This document shows positions 61,101-61,463 of a stretch of 64,000 nucleotides of DNA, piece by piece. Within the stretch, counting starts at the first letter, position 1, and the number at the start of each line of letters is the position of its first letter. A model generated the notes under the pieces. It had not been told where the DNA came from and searched no databases. It was given only the letters and a program-made list of their open reading frames with translations. This stretch comes from Holothuria scabra (Eukaryota > Echinodermata > Holothuroidea > Aspidochirotida > Holothuriidae), in NCBI GenBank assembly GCA_037179385.1, contig CM074187.1, forward strand, positions 49,510,879-49,574,878, given 5' to 3'. Position numbers and translations under genes: made by a program.

Positions 61101-61395
61101 GCATTGAGCTCCCGTCTCATCAGACACAGTCAAATATTCCACTTCTGGAAAGCACTCCTTAGGTTGCAAACTCCTGATGTATGGTGTAGAGAGTGATGAT
61201 GGTATGTGTAAGGTTGTCGGCACTGCAATAGTATTAAGTGTCTTTATATGCATTACTGTATGGTACTTTTATCTTTATTTACAGGAGAAAGAAGGTGGTG
61301 AGAAGAAAGCTAAGAGGGGCCTTGGTTTGGGTTTATTAAAACACAAACATAGCTCTGGGAAACTGGTTCAGTACTTGGACAAAAATGATGCTCAG
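2391..61395 (+). CDS. VPS13: VPS13A/C-family lipid transfer protein, C-terminal half (39 exons, partial at both ends)
   Basis: VPS13 proteins are long bridge-like proteins that move phospholipids between membranes at contact sites (ER with mitochondria, lipid droplets, endosomes). Seen here: 39 exons with matching phases giving about 1,770 codons. In window residue numbers: a pre-VAB region with the family motif [10 protein letters not shown] (about 345), a VAB-type region (about 430-1020) with six Asn-centred repeats (VVNKTG, IINHF, LKNLL, LINKTG, VVNETE, VINDT), the conserved [11 protein letters not shown] and GIGLSLVNN blocks, an ATG2_C-like Gly-rich region ([30 protein letters not shown]; about 1450-1620) and the start of a PH-like domain (about 1625-1770). 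Human VPS13A and VPS13C are roughly 3,200 and 3,750 residues, so this is about half. [10 protein letters not shown] and QVDNQ look more like VPS13C, but invertebrates often have a single A/C gene, so I do not choose. The N-terminal chorein domain and the last exon(s) are outside. Family assignment is near certain; exact ends of some exons are inferred from AG/GT signals and phase. Confidence 0.96.
2490..2830 (+). repeat. Polypyrimidine (C/T) tract
   Basis: About 330 bp almost free of purines on the + strand apart from a short break at 2641-2690 (ctctcccctttcc-, cctcccactt-type text). Just inside the intron after exon 1. Could adopt triplex-type structures; not coding. Confidence 0.8.
3757..4075 (+). 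repeat. Degenerate ~175-bp tandem pair (third unit at 7903)
   Basis: Units start gtaatcattgtgatatggtg (3757) and gtaatcattgtgttgtgatg (3930) and run through -agaattcaa/ataatccaa- and ggaaggtatgcatttgt/gaaaggtggtcatttgt. A third unit at about 7903-8030 (ataatcattgcggtgtggtg ... gagaaaggtgtgcatttgg) lies 3.8 kb away. Confidence 0.65.
5802..6431 (-). mobile_element. Related minisatellite element with 14-bp TIRs
   Basis: TGATTCCTTGCCAT (5802-5815) and ATGGCAAGGAATCA (6418-6431) are perfect inverted termini. On the reverse strand it reads terminus, hairpin (gattccttgcc/ggcaaggaatc), tatgcgatggtgatg, (TG)n, tgtgaca, then about three units with cacgatatcttcagatagga and aggtcatttgaggtcaccag. Same plan as the GGTTTCGATGATA family but different terminal sequence. 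630 bp. Confidence 0.85.
6345..6385 (+). repeat. (CA)n microsatellite
   Basis: cacacacaca run with a short taaa break, part of the element at 5802-6431. Confidence 0.9.
6696..6800 (+). repeat. Short G-rich tandem repeat
   Basis: Variants of ggggaccaatgagatggggg recur three to four times. The rest of this intron (6801-7744 and 2831-3756) shows only a 30-bp direct repeat (cacctgttttacacatggtg at 3269, cacctgttttgcagctggta at 3322). Confidence 0.55.
8327..8634 (+). CDS. VPS13: VPS13 exon 2 of window, low-complexity linker
   Basis: Begins [20 protein letters not shown], a groove-type strand/helix, then a Pro/Ala/Lys-rich, probably disordered linker of about 45 residues, then [20 protein letters not shown], the usual strand pair of the lipid groove. 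Acceptor caccaatag, donor cag|gtgagg. Ends phase 0. The frame stays open past the donor to 8745, but the downstream text is intronic in character. Confidence 0.9.
8756..8997. repeat. Dispersed repeat, copy 1 (relative of 42830-43089)
   Basis: From taaagggcaagtgcagttgt to about the agtgactgc word it follows, with many substitutions, the element at 42830-43089. Shared words include aaaccaa.gattat, ttacacgactc/tcacatgaccc, ccaat.atgaaac and tgactgc. The right terminus seems lost. Probably an old MITE in this intron (8635-9194); nothing else is seen there. Confidence 0.5.
9195..9317 (+). CDS. VPS13: VPS13 exon 3 of window
   Basis: 41 codons, phase 0 at both ends: starts [20 protein letters not shown] and ends KRKGSINK. 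Alternating hydrophobic strands typical of the extended lipid-binding groove. Acceptor atccgatag, donor aag|gtaaaa. Confidence 0.93.
9318..10156 (+). other. Intron, nothing recognised
   Basis: 839 bp of AT-rich intron between two phase-0 exons. I see no repeat unit, inverted termini or extra exon in it. Confidence 0.7.
10157..10309 (+). CDS. VPS13: VPS13 exon 4 of window
   Basis: 51 codons, phase 0 at both ends. Starts [18 protein letters not shown] and ends [18 protein letters not shown]. The L.PC.I.F motif followed by [13 protein letters not shown] is a recurring groove repeat of VPS13A/C. Acceptor cttcacag, donor acg|gtaaat. Confidence 0.93.
10828..10912 (+). repeat. 3' fragment of tRNA-derived SINE
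   Basis: Matches the 3' half of the SINE at 38055-38290: cacaactgcaaaaaaggctg, the aaccaatcagttagaaactg word and gccataaaactc. Lacks the promoter half. Confidence 0.6.
10951..11307. mobile_element. MITE, family with TATACATGGACAGAGCA termini, copy A
   Basis: Perfect 17-bp inverted termini: TATACATGGACAGAGCA at 10951-10967 and TGCTCTGTCCATGTATA at 11291-11307. The similarity probably extends outward (cacggactt on the left). 357 bp, no transposase reading frame. A second copy in the opposite orientation is at 35705-36069; shared internal text includes the gcagccatcttggtg word. Confidence 0.88.
11993..12086 (+). CDS. VPS13: VPS13 exon 5 of window
   Basis: Starts phase 0 with the acidic [15 protein letters not shown] and ends FWFLRED plus one base. 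Acceptor ttccctag, donor gatg|gtaaat. P.LW...F is a familiar VPS13A/C block. It joins either the 24-nt microexon at 12556 or directly the exon at 17479, both in frame. Confidence 0.92.
12556..12579 (+). CDS. VPS13: Candidate VPS13 microexon m1 (24 nt, GC-AG intron)
   Basis: Acceptor ctggtttttag, donor aaag|gcaagt, which is the strong consensus for GC-AG introns. Phase 1 in and out, so the 24 nt add eight residues (D-SSTSDSK) without frame change. The insert is Ser/Asp-rich, like the surrounding acidic linker. Being frame-neutral and having a weak-type donor, it would suit a cassette exon. Supported only by signals, phase and residue character. Confidence 0.5.
12759..13170 (+). repeat. Degenerate (TCTG)n microsatellites and a local duplication
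   Basis: tctg/tgtc-type repeats at about 12808-12870 and 13108-13145. The text just before each is related (gctgagagagcgattttatt near 12760; gctgaaagagctatcattat near 13074), so a unit of about 315 bp appears duplicated here. Confidence 0.55.
12962..13025. repeat. Direct repeat partner of 16061-16125
   Basis: ggagtacagtaactctaaac, aagttaaggttaaatttcat and taaagagtaaat recur after the element that ends at 16006. May be an older repeat in which the element landed. Confidence 0.5.
13300..14660 (+). repeat. ~145-bp minisatellite array with dimeric higher-order pattern
   Basis: About nine units each run: cacgatatctcaagatagg, aaacttggatagatttcat, ttggtatgtggatg, ccctattgtttttgg, GGAGGTCAAAGGTCATCTGG, GGTCACCAGGGGTCAAAG, tctgaaaatc. 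Between 13800 and 14560 units alternate between gttcatattgttttcggtgg and gtccctattgtttttggtgg, giving a period near 290 bp. Open frames across it are a by-product of the repeat and not genes. Confidence 0.9.
14665..15690. other. DNA interrupting element copy 2
   Basis: Non-repeat-unit sequence inserted between the array and the 3' part of the element. It starts with the transposon-like word CAGAGATGCCAAG (compare the termini at 53417-53880), contains ttaggcctagcc-type words, and near 15395-15500 matches the flanks of the element at 5802-6431 in inverted orientation (cttatggggttggttcaaac; attattaaacctttcagctg). I could not find its right terminus. Confidence 0.5.
16061..16125. repeat. Direct repeat of 12962-13025
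   Basis: ggagtacagtgactttt, gttaaggtctaatgtcatta and aaatgca(aatgcag) follow ggagtacagtaactct, gttaaggttaaatttcatta and gagtaaat at 12962-13025. The two copies bracket the minisatellite element at 13180-16006. The rest of the intron up to about 17230 shows nothing I recognise. Confidence 0.5.
17230..17465. repeat. Dispersed intronic repeat, partial copy 3
   Basis: Shares aacatgagcttattatgcaa, gtgacatcaaaagatg and catggctaat with the longer copies at 28335-28915 and 44133-44695. It ends within 15 bp of the acceptor of the next exon. Confidence 0.55.
17479..17669 (+). CDS. VPS13: VPS13 exon 6 of window
   Basis: Phase 1 in, phase 0 out. Acidic start ([15 protein letters not shown]) and then a groove repeat, [17 protein letters not shown] to VKDWSSK. 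Acceptor tatctccag, donor aag|gtaaaa. It can follow either exon 5 or microexon m1. Confidence 0.93.
17670..18354 (+). other. Intron, little recognised
   Basis: Only a short word around 17865-17910 (tgggacctaaatgagatggg) resembles the gggg-accaatgagatg repeats at 6710-6800. Nothing else is seen. Confidence 0.6.
18355..18483 (+). CDS. VPS13: VPS13 exon 7 of window
   Basis: 43 codons, phase 0 both ends. Carries the hallmark [19 protein letters not shown] and HHPWELQLS, equivalent to the YYNE..WEPLIEP..PW blocks of VPS13A and VPS13C just before the VAB domain. Acceptor tttctttcag, donor tct|gtaagt. A mobile element begins 16-17 bp after the donor. Confidence 0.97.
18501..19104 (+). mobile_element. 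Minisatellite-bearing TIR/hairpin element, copy 3 (short, complete)
   Basis: 5' GGTTTCGATGATA at 18501-18513; 3' TATCTTCGAAACC at 19068-19080 (one mismatch to the inverted terminus), then the hairpin AATGCATTTTTGCATT and CTGGTT ending at 19104. Between them a short (TG)n, the entry word gacactttgcttgttaacac and only about two units of the 145-bp repeat. TTACT occurs just outside on both sides, a possible 5-bp target duplication or chance. About 600 bp, no coding capacity. Confidence 0.85.
19105..20112 (+). other. Intron remainder, nothing recognised
   Basis: AT-rich, no convincing exon or repeat. The reverse-strand frame at 19478-19774 has no family resemblance. Confidence 0.6.
20113..20289 (+). 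CDS. VPS13: VPS13 exon 8 of window, acidic Ser cluster
   Basis: 59 codons, phase 0 both ends. [20 protein letters not shown] is followed by [20 protein letters not shown] and [18 protein letters not shown]. The SDSEEDSE stretch fits casein-kinase-2 type sites. [12 protein letters not shown] is the last groove strand/helix before the VAB domain in VPS13A/C. Acceptor cccactgtag, donor gct|gtaagt. Confidence 0.95.
20854..20976 (+). CDS. VPS13: VPS13 exon 9 of window, VAB-type repeat 1
   Basis: 41 codons, phase 0 both ends. [18 protein letters not shown] then [20 protein letters not shown]. The VVNKTG Asn is the first of six such Asn residues expected in the VPS13 adaptor-binding domain, which contacts adaptor PxP motifs in the family. 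Acceptor tctgttactag, donor gag|gttagt. Confidence 0.96.
20977..21592 (+). other. Intron, nothing recognised
   Basis: 616 bp, AT-rich. No repeat termini or additional exon seen. Confidence 0.6.
21593..21742 (+). CDS. VPS13: VPS13 exon 10 of window
   Basis: 50 codons, phase 0 both ends. Starts [20 protein letters not shown] and ends SKDMNLAIQ: a Ser/Gly-rich loop inside the VAB domain followed by a strand. Acceptor taatttacag, donor cag|gtcagt. The in-frame ATG is an internal residue, not a start. Confidence 0.93.
21743..22635 (+). other. Intron, nothing recognised
   Basis: 893 bp. Several overlapping frames at 22065-22450 on both strands reflect base composition; none resembles a protein I know. 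Confidence 0.6.
22636..22800 (+). CDS. VPS13: VPS13 exon 11 of window
   Basis: 55 codons, phase 0 both ends. [20 protein letters not shown] to [12 protein letters not shown]: beta strands of VAB repeats 1-2. The EA..DARK..I.RS.L block precedes the second Asn motif, as in VPS13A/C. Acceptor ctcttccag, donor aaa|gtaagt. Confidence 0.96.
22905..22990. repeat. Short dispersed repeat, possible SINE 3' domain
   Basis: ccagtccttccctttagtca, cttttgacaggcaggaaata and ccatgggcatacttcataac correspond to words at 34866-34950 and, more weakly, 38765-38835. The cluster looks like a conserved 3' domain of a retroposon; I cannot name the family. Confidence 0.4.
23370..23521 (+). CDS. VPS13: VPS13 exon 12 of window, VAB-type repeat 2
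   Basis: Phase 0 in, phase 2 out. [20 protein letters not shown] carries the second repeat Asn; [20 protein letters not shown] follows. The .PL.V.......LLVRP-type ending is usual in VPS13. Acceptor cttattcag, donor atgg|gtgagt. Confidence 0.96.
24048..24171 (+). CDS. VPS13: VPS13 exon 13 of window
   Basis: One base completes Gly, then [15 protein letters not shown] to GHTPFFFS; phase 0 out. Basic loop ([14 protein letters not shown]) between VAB strands. Acceptor tctctgtag, donor agt|gtaagt. Confidence 0.94.
24200..24450. repeat. Three-copy ~80-bp tandem repeat
   Basis: aagttgacatttgcatttgc recurs at 24302 and 24381, and as aagtttatatttgcatttgt at 24222. Gap text (atagccatggaaaagtg, aaaatcacagaaa) also recurs. 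The catggaaatcatggaaag-type wording resembles pieces of hAT-type elements elsewhere in the window (33472-33724, 52085-52340). Confidence 0.7.
24744..24875 (+). CDS. VPS13: VPS13 exon 14 of window, VAB-type repeat 3
   Basis: 44 codons, phase 0 both ends. [20 protein letters not shown] then [24 protein letters not shown]...LKNLL is a strongly conserved VPS13 motif (HLYPSL.LENLLP in mammals) with the third repeat Asn. Acceptor ttcatatag, donor cag|gtaaga. Confidence 0.97.
24905..25110 (-). repeat. tRNA-derived SINE, reverse strand
   Basis: On the reverse strand, from about 25105 downwards, a tRNA-like head with an A-box-like word (agtggcagagcgatc) and a B-box-like word (gggttcaaaccc) about 35 bp apart, then an unrelated body. 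It lacks a complete tRNA fold with acceptor stem, so it is read as a SINE and not a tRNA gene. Confidence 0.55.
25711..25797 (+). CDS. VPS13: VPS13 exon 15 of window
   Basis: 29 codons, phase 0 both ends. [20 protein letters not shown] then IGKTMMFMR. Joins repeat 3 to repeat 4 of the VAB domain. Acceptor ctctcacag, donor agg|gtaaga. Confidence 0.93.
26405..26611 (+). CDS. VPS13: VPS13 exon 16 of window, VAB-type repeat 4
   Basis: 69 codons, phase 0 both ends. [31 protein letters not shown] and [20 protein letters not shown]. The [11 protein letters not shown] block with its Asn is one of the most recognisable VPS13 signatures. Acceptor gcttgacag, donor aag|gtgatt. Confidence 0.98.
26612..27541 (+). 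other. Intron with 14-G run
   Basis: Contains a run of 14 G at 26788-26801. A 168-codon open frame (26812-27318) contains repeated Gly-Pro words from imperfect copies of ggacccatatgg. It resembles nothing I know and lacks splice or family support. Confidence 0.6.
27542..27640 (+). CDS. VPS13: VPS13 exon 17 of window
   Basis: 33 codons, phase 0 both ends. [20 protein letters not shown] then [17 protein letters not shown]....P.LFS....K is the standard continuation after YWL.NKTGL. Acceptor tttttgcag, donor aag|gtttga, a weaker donor than its neighbours. Confidence 0.95.
28335..28915. repeat. Dispersed intronic repeat, copy 1 (~580 bp)
   Basis: Follows the segment 44133-44695 throughout: gatatgaaaatgacaaa, aatttctgatttg, ttcatttcaaggacagttg, ataagcaataagttgc, cataattccgatggattttt, gctgacatgtcac. 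A part copy is at 17230-17465. No reading frame or clear termini; perhaps an old non-autonomous element. It stops about 40 bp before an exon. Confidence 0.75.
28957..29061 (+). CDS. VPS13: VPS13 exon 18 of window
   Basis: 35 codons, phase 0 both ends. [20 protein letters not shown] then [16 protein letters not shown]...FSLD.VGS.G is a fixed VPS13 motif between VAB repeats 4 and 5. Acceptor tttgttttag, donor gag|gtaaac. Confidence 0.97.
29062..31307 (+). other. Intron, nothing recognised
   Basis: 2.2 kb of AT-rich intron before the 18-nt microexon. No repeat termini, SINE head or further exon convinced me. Confidence 0.6.
31308..31325 (+). CDS. VPS13: Candidate VPS13 microexon m2 (18 nt)
   Basis: Six codons, ERKRLD, phase 0 both ends. 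Acceptor tacttttctcatcag with a long pyrimidine tract upstream, donor gat|gtaagt. It would lengthen the charged loop ...KEKEFE before LGVQIQ at the start of the next VAB strand. Skipping it also keeps the frame, so a regulated cassette is likely. Supported by strong splice signals and phase only. Confidence 0.6.
31551..32075. mobile_element. Fold-back (long inverted repeat) element
   Basis: Two arms of about 200 bp with a spacer of about 120-150 bp. Left words tttttgatatgttaaag and caggtgtgatgtcatggatt reappear as complements on the right (ctttaacatatcaaac at 32043; aatccatgacatcacacctg at 31910-31929). Transcribed as part of the intron it could fold into a long hairpin. Begins 225 bp after microexon m2. 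Confidence 0.85.
32556..32590. repeat. Relic of the TATACATGGACAGAGCA MITE
   Basis: atgtatggacagagcaaact matches the terminus of the MITE copies at 10951 and 35705 but no second terminus is found. Confidence 0.5.
32808..33010 (+). repeat. tRNA-derived SINE, copy
   Basis: Same order of words as the copy at 38055: gagcatccgcttctcacgtg, ccagattacattcccagg, aaaaatggaaccttctgc, ctgtataagcaatgg, aaaaagggctg. The tail is degraded. Confidence 0.7.
33472..33724. mobile_element. hAT-like MITE (CAGGRTTTCCACAC termini)
   Basis: CAGGATTTCCACAC at 33472-33485 and GTGTGGAAACCCTG at 33711-33724 are inverted with one mismatch. The subterminal ggaaaagtctgg/ggaaagggtcctg wording is shared. 253 bp; no clear 8-bp target duplication. 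The CAGGG start and wording suggest hAT, by inference. Confidence 0.6.
34340..34455 (+). repeat. Three-unit G-rich tandem repeat (~41 bp)
   Basis: ggggagatggtgcctgcttt, ggggagatggtgccagctta and gtggggatggtgcctgctta recur with agtg-aggggg spacers. Strongly purine/G-rich on the + strand. The open frames on both strands here are by-products. Confidence 0.75.
34866..34950. repeat. Short dispersed repeat, second copy
   Basis: gcgaatccttccctctggtt, cttacaacaggtgggaaatg and ccatggggatattctacaac match 22905-22990. Possibly a retroposon 3' domain. Confidence 0.4.
35705..36069. mobile_element. MITE, family with TATACATGGACAGAGCA termini, copy B
   Basis: TATACATGGACAGAGCA at 35705-35721 and TGCTCTGTCCATGTATA at 36053-36069, perfect 17-bp inverted termini. 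Orientation is opposite to copy A: the outer cacggactt word of A's left side appears here as aagtccgtg on the right. 365 bp, no coding capacity. Adjacent intron to 36895 has a 12-G run (36541-36552) and nothing else recognised. Confidence 0.88.
36896..37039 (+). CDS. VPS13: VPS13 exon 19 of window, VAB-type repeat 5
   Basis: 48 codons, phase 0 both ends. [20 protein letters not shown] then [20 protein letters not shown]. The V.I.LS..N.T..V.FTP..L..N motif with its Asn is repeat 5 of the VAB domain. Acceptor attgtaaag, an unusual purine before AG, donor ggg|gtaagc. Confidence 0.97.
37085..37560. mobile_element. Fold-back element 2 (inverted repeat)
   Basis: Left arm ccaactcccatcttcatagg and actgagatataaaatg (37110-37156) is complementary to tttatatctcagctcag and agatgggagttgg in the right arm (37493-37535). 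Pairing seems to continue inwards for about 170 bp per arm. Begins about 45 bp after an exon end. Confidence 0.75.
38055..38295 (+). repeat. tRNA-derived SINE, best-preserved copy
   Basis: Head agagagcatccgcctctcac, acggaaggcccagg, ttctattcccagg resembles the 3' two thirds of a tRNA-Val(CAC): anticodon region cctctcacac, then a B-box GGTTCTATTCC. Body: aaaaatggaaccttctgc, gatgctctgcgtaagcaatg, aagccagtgagccacaa, aaaaggctgtggcc, ataaaactc. Other copies: 10828, 32808, 41368 (reverse), 46150, 51795. Confidence 0.8.
38454..38582 (+). CDS. VPS13: VPS13 exon 20 of window
   Basis: 43 codons, phase 0 both ends. [20 protein letters not shown] then [20 protein letters not shown]. .FWP......V.V.......PF.Y......L.L is the order found in VPS13A/C between VAB repeats 5 and 6. 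Acceptor actcccag, donor aag|gtatga. Confidence 0.96.
39098..39231 (+). CDS. VPS13: VPS13 exon 21 of window, VAB-type repeat 6
   Basis: Phase 0 in, phase 2 out. [20 protein letters not shown] then [25 protein letters not shown] carries the sixth repeat Asn. In the family the last VAB repeat is the one most tied to adaptor binding. Acceptor atctttag, donor aaca|gtaagt. Confidence 0.96.
39685..39811 (+). CDS. VPS13: VPS13 exon 22 of window
   Basis: One base completes Gln, then [20 protein letters not shown] and [34 protein letters not shown] matches the L.AW.DP.G.R.L.W motif closing the VAB domain. Acceptor ccttgcag, donor aag|gtatat. Confidence 0.97.
39812..40513 (+). other. Intron with poly(T) tract
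   Basis: Contains about 32 consecutive T at 40160-40191 and a G-rich stretch around 39970. Nothing else seen. The T run could be a reverse-strand retroposon tail, but no matching body is visible. Confidence 0.6.
40514..40633 (+). CDS. VPS13: VPS13 exon 23 of window
   Basis: 40 codons, phase 0 both ends. [20 protein letters not shown] then [32 protein letters not shown] is a diagnostic VPS13A/C block. Acceptor ttttcatag, donor cag|gtatga. Confidence 0.98.
41182..41294 (+). CDS. VPS13: VPS13 exon 24 of window
   Basis: Phase 0 in, phase 2 out. [20 protein letters not shown] then [26 protein letters not shown]......E..YI.IT opens the post-VAB C-terminal region. Acceptor tctttcag, donor ccag|gtcagt. 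Confidence 0.98.
41368..41455 (-). repeat. SINE fragment, reverse strand
   Basis: Complement of aagccagtgagccacaa- and aaaaaggctg-type text of the SINE at 38055: here ttgtggctcacttgcttgtt and ttccctattccattgg, with a run of T marking the A-rich centre. Confidence 0.6.
41630..41795 (+). repeat. Minisatellite, ~43-52 bp units
   Basis: tggatagtacatgag, tgagtggaacatcaataa and cacttgg recur at 41638, 41690 and 41733, with degenerate edges to about 41795. Purely intronic. Confidence 0.8.
42390..42549 (+). CDS. VPS13: VPS13 exon 25 of window
   Basis: One base completes Ser, then [20 protein letters not shown] and [28 protein letters not shown] followed by a basic stretch and .RWK is the family motif. 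Phase 0 out. Acceptor attttgaag, donor gag|gtcagt. Confidence 0.97.
42830..43089. mobile_element. MITE with TAAAGG...CAGT termini
   Basis: Left end taaaggtaaagagcagtccc and right end gactgctgctgcccttta are inverted with a few mismatches. 260 bp, AT-rich interior, no reading frame. A degenerate relative is at 8756-8997. Confidence 0.65.
43564..43780 (+). CDS. VPS13: VPS13 exon 26 of window
   Basis: 72 codons plus one base, phase 0 in, phase 1 out. [40 protein letters not shown] then [28 protein letters not shown]....P..PPK is conserved in VPS13A/C. Acceptor ctctgacag, donor agtg|gtatgt. Confidence 0.98.
43878..44128. mobile_element. piggyBac-like MITE (tentative)
   Basis: TTAA at 43874-43877 is followed by CCCTTTACCGTTGTG. 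On the right, ACAACGGTAAAAG (44115-44127) is the inverted match of CTTTTACCGTTGT. The TTAA plus CCC start suits piggyBac-type insertion, but the right TTAA is not intact. More CpG-rich than the surrounding intron. Confidence 0.5.
44133..44695. repeat. Dispersed intronic repeat, copy 2 (~560 bp)
   Basis: Collinear with 28335-28915 (gacatgaaaatgacaaag, ttccaaggacagttg, tgcataagcaacaaattgct, gctggcatgtcacc). Directly follows the MITE ending at 44128. Confidence 0.75.
45026..45201 (+). CDS. VPS13: VPS13 exon 27 of window
   Basis: Two bases complete Ala, then [20 protein letters not shown] and [20 protein letters not shown] to EEVDE. .PKPFI..S........F.Y..VLIQEM...D.GF is the matching mammalian block. 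Phase 0 out. Acceptor aaatgcag, donor gag|gtaacc. Confidence 0.98.
46150..46385 (+). repeat. tRNA-derived SINE, copy
   Basis: ggttatagcatccaacttgc, ctggagttccaagtcctgg (B-box region), taaaaatggaacctactgcc, agtatgagcaatggag, aagccagtgagccacaa and gaccaattggttagagactg follow the order of the copy at 38055. Confidence 0.75.
46590..46604 (+). CDS. VPS13: Candidate VPS13 microexon m3 (15 nt)
   Basis: Five codons, TAEKR, phase 0 both ends. Acceptor gaccttgatcag, donor cgg|gtaagt. It sits between EEVDE and QALMKND, where mammalian VPS13C, as I remember it, has an acidic-then-basic stretch. Frame-neutral whether used or skipped. Evidence is splice signals, phase and position only. Confidence 0.6.
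46605..49228 (+). other. Intron, nothing recognised
   Basis: 2.6 kb. Scattered frames of 60-125 codons in both strands, without family resemblance, and a weak B-box-like word near 48570 (gttgggtttcagtccca). No clear repeats or further exon. Confidence 0.55.
49237..49421. mobile_element. hAT-type MITE, complete with 8-bp target duplication
   Basis: Termini CAGTGTTGTAA (49237-49247) and TTACAACACTG (49411-49421) are perfect inverted repeats and continue imperfectly (ttgagtcac / gtgacttg). The 8-bp direct repeat ACAGAATG flanks both sides (49229-49236, 49422-49429), as expected for hAT insertion. Subterminal gactc/gagtc words recur. 185 bp, no coding capacity. Related gactca-rich wording is at 5255-5420. 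Confidence 0.93.
49430..50847 (+). other. Intron, G-run only
   Basis: 11-G run at 49769-49779 followed by purine-rich sequence to about 49860. No exon or repeat family recognised. Confidence 0.6.
50848..50970 (+). CDS. VPS13: VPS13 exon 28 of window
   Basis: 41 codons, phase 0 both ends. [20 protein letters not shown] then [29 protein letters not shown] is the junction conserved across VPS13A/C. Acceptor cctacag, donor aag|gtaatg. Confidence 0.97.
51579..51730 (+). CDS. VPS13: VPS13 exon 29 of window
   Basis: Phase 0 in, phase 2 out. [20 protein letters not shown] then [35 protein letters not shown] matches the family. Acceptor ttttctag, donor tcaa|gtaaga. Confidence 0.98.
51795..52020 (+). 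repeat. tRNA-derived SINE, copy
   Basis: gctgggaggtctggagttcc, gtaataccaaagattta, caatggaactgc, cagcataaacaatggagta, gctagtgagcctcaacctg and aaccaattggttaaaacctg, in the usual SINE order. The A-run at 51947 is internal. Confidence 0.7.
52085..52340. repeat. hAT-like element fragment
   Basis: CAGGGTTCATACAGG near 52090 followed by cttggaaagttag, gtcctggaatta, gtccttgaaagtcaag. This is typical wording of a hAT-type element end, but I cannot locate a matching right terminus. Confidence 0.4.
52406..52601 (+). CDS. VPS13: VPS13 exon 30 of window
   Basis: One base completes Lys, then [40 protein letters not shown] and [13 protein letters not shown]. The [26 protein letters not shown] stretch is almost invariant in VPS13A/C and opens the ATG2_C-like membrane-binding region. 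Phase 0 out. Confidence 0.99.
52841..52916 (+). CDS. VPS13: VPS13 exon 31 of window
   Basis: [20 protein letters not shown] then FGHAVG; phase 0 in, phase 1 out. QGPEEFAEG is the family's best short signature. [10 protein letters not shown] is closer to VPS13C than VPS13A by memory. Acceptor tcaccaccag, donor gttg|gtaagt. Confidence 0.99.
53417..53880. mobile_element. TIR element (CAGAGAYGCCAAC termini)
   Basis: CAGAGACGCCAAC at 53417-53429 and GTTGGCATCTCTG at 53868-53880 are inverted with one mismatch. ATACTT lies immediately outside on both sides, a possible 6-bp target duplication. 464 bp, no coding capacity; contains ttaggcctagcctaac. A lone similar end (CAGAGATGCCAAG) is at about 14667. 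Confidence 0.75.
54710..54873 (+). CDS. VPS13: VPS13 exon 32 of window
   Basis: Two bases complete Gly, then [40 protein letters not shown] and RGGKGLVM. Gly/Ala-rich amphipathic helices followed by the TMD.EYQ.KRR motif. Phase 0 out. Acceptor ttctcacag, donor atg|gtaagt. Confidence 0.99.
55332..58039. mobile_element. Non-autonomous hAT-like element, ~2.7 kb
   Basis: AGCTTTCACGGTA (55332-55344) and TACCGTGAAAGCT (58027-58039) are perfect inverted termini. The 9-bp word CTCACCAAT lies beside both ends (1 bp left, 2 bp right), consistent with an 8-9 bp target duplication. Both ends are crowded with accggttat/ataaccggt subterminal motifs. The interior is more CpG-rich than the intron but has no frame over about 90 codons, so no transposase is present. 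It splits the intron between exons 32 and 33. Confidence 0.9.
58438..58607 (+). CDS. VPS13: VPS13 exon 33 of window
   Basis: Phase 0 in, phase 2 out. [40 protein letters not shown] and [14 protein letters not shown]. This second Gly-rich amphipathic segment is the end of the ATG2_C-like region, linked in the family to lipid-droplet and mitochondrial targeting. Acceptor tttttcccag, donor gcag|gttagt. Confidence 0.99.
59126..59335 (+). CDS. VPS13: VPS13 exon 34 of window, start of PH-like domain
   Basis: One base completes Arg, then [40 protein letters not shown] and [18 protein letters not shown]....DGVIRPY......G...L.......Y..H......K...L.VT is the mammalian pattern opening the DH-like/PH domain. 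Phase 2 out. Acceptor tattccaag, donor caag|gtgagg. Confidence 0.98.
59757..59880 (+). CDS. VPS13: VPS13 exon 35 of window
   Basis: One base completes Ser, then [20 protein letters not shown] and [22 protein letters not shown]-like strands (RV.......G...V.W...F......P). Phase 0 out. Acceptor ctttcag, donor aag|gtaatg. Confidence 0.96.
60399..60620. mobile_element. MITE with TATAGAGGCTTT termini
   Basis: TATAGAGGCTTT (60399-60410) and AAAGCCTCTATA region at 60609-60620 are inverted. Similarity continues with gaps (acatgacgtca/tgacgtaattg; gccatgttgga/tccagcatggc). 222 bp. The target duplication may be TATA or TA, which cannot be separated from the terminus. Confidence 0.8.
61285..61395 (+). 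CDS. VPS13: VPS13 exon 36 of window (last visible)
   Basis: 37 codons, phase 0 both ends. [20 protein letters not shown] then [18 protein letters not shown] basic Gly-rich loop in the PH-like domain, then the strand/helix start that leads to the C-terminus. Acceptor tatttacag, donor cag|gtaaac. No stop codon, so at least one more exon lies beyond 64000. Confidence 0.92.
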
Positions 61396-61463
61396 GTAAA
61401 CACACTTCTCTCATTGTTCACATTTTGAAAGATTTTGGTCTGTTTCACCCCTCCTCACTATTT

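Larger units (their letters stand above)
58608..61284 (+). other. Introns around exons 34 and 35, little recognised
   Basis: Introns 58608-59125, 59336-59756 and 59881-61284. Only the MITE at 60399-60620 is identifiable. The word gggcagacccagggttttttc at about 60653 looks like a transposon edge but has no partner. Confidence 0.5.
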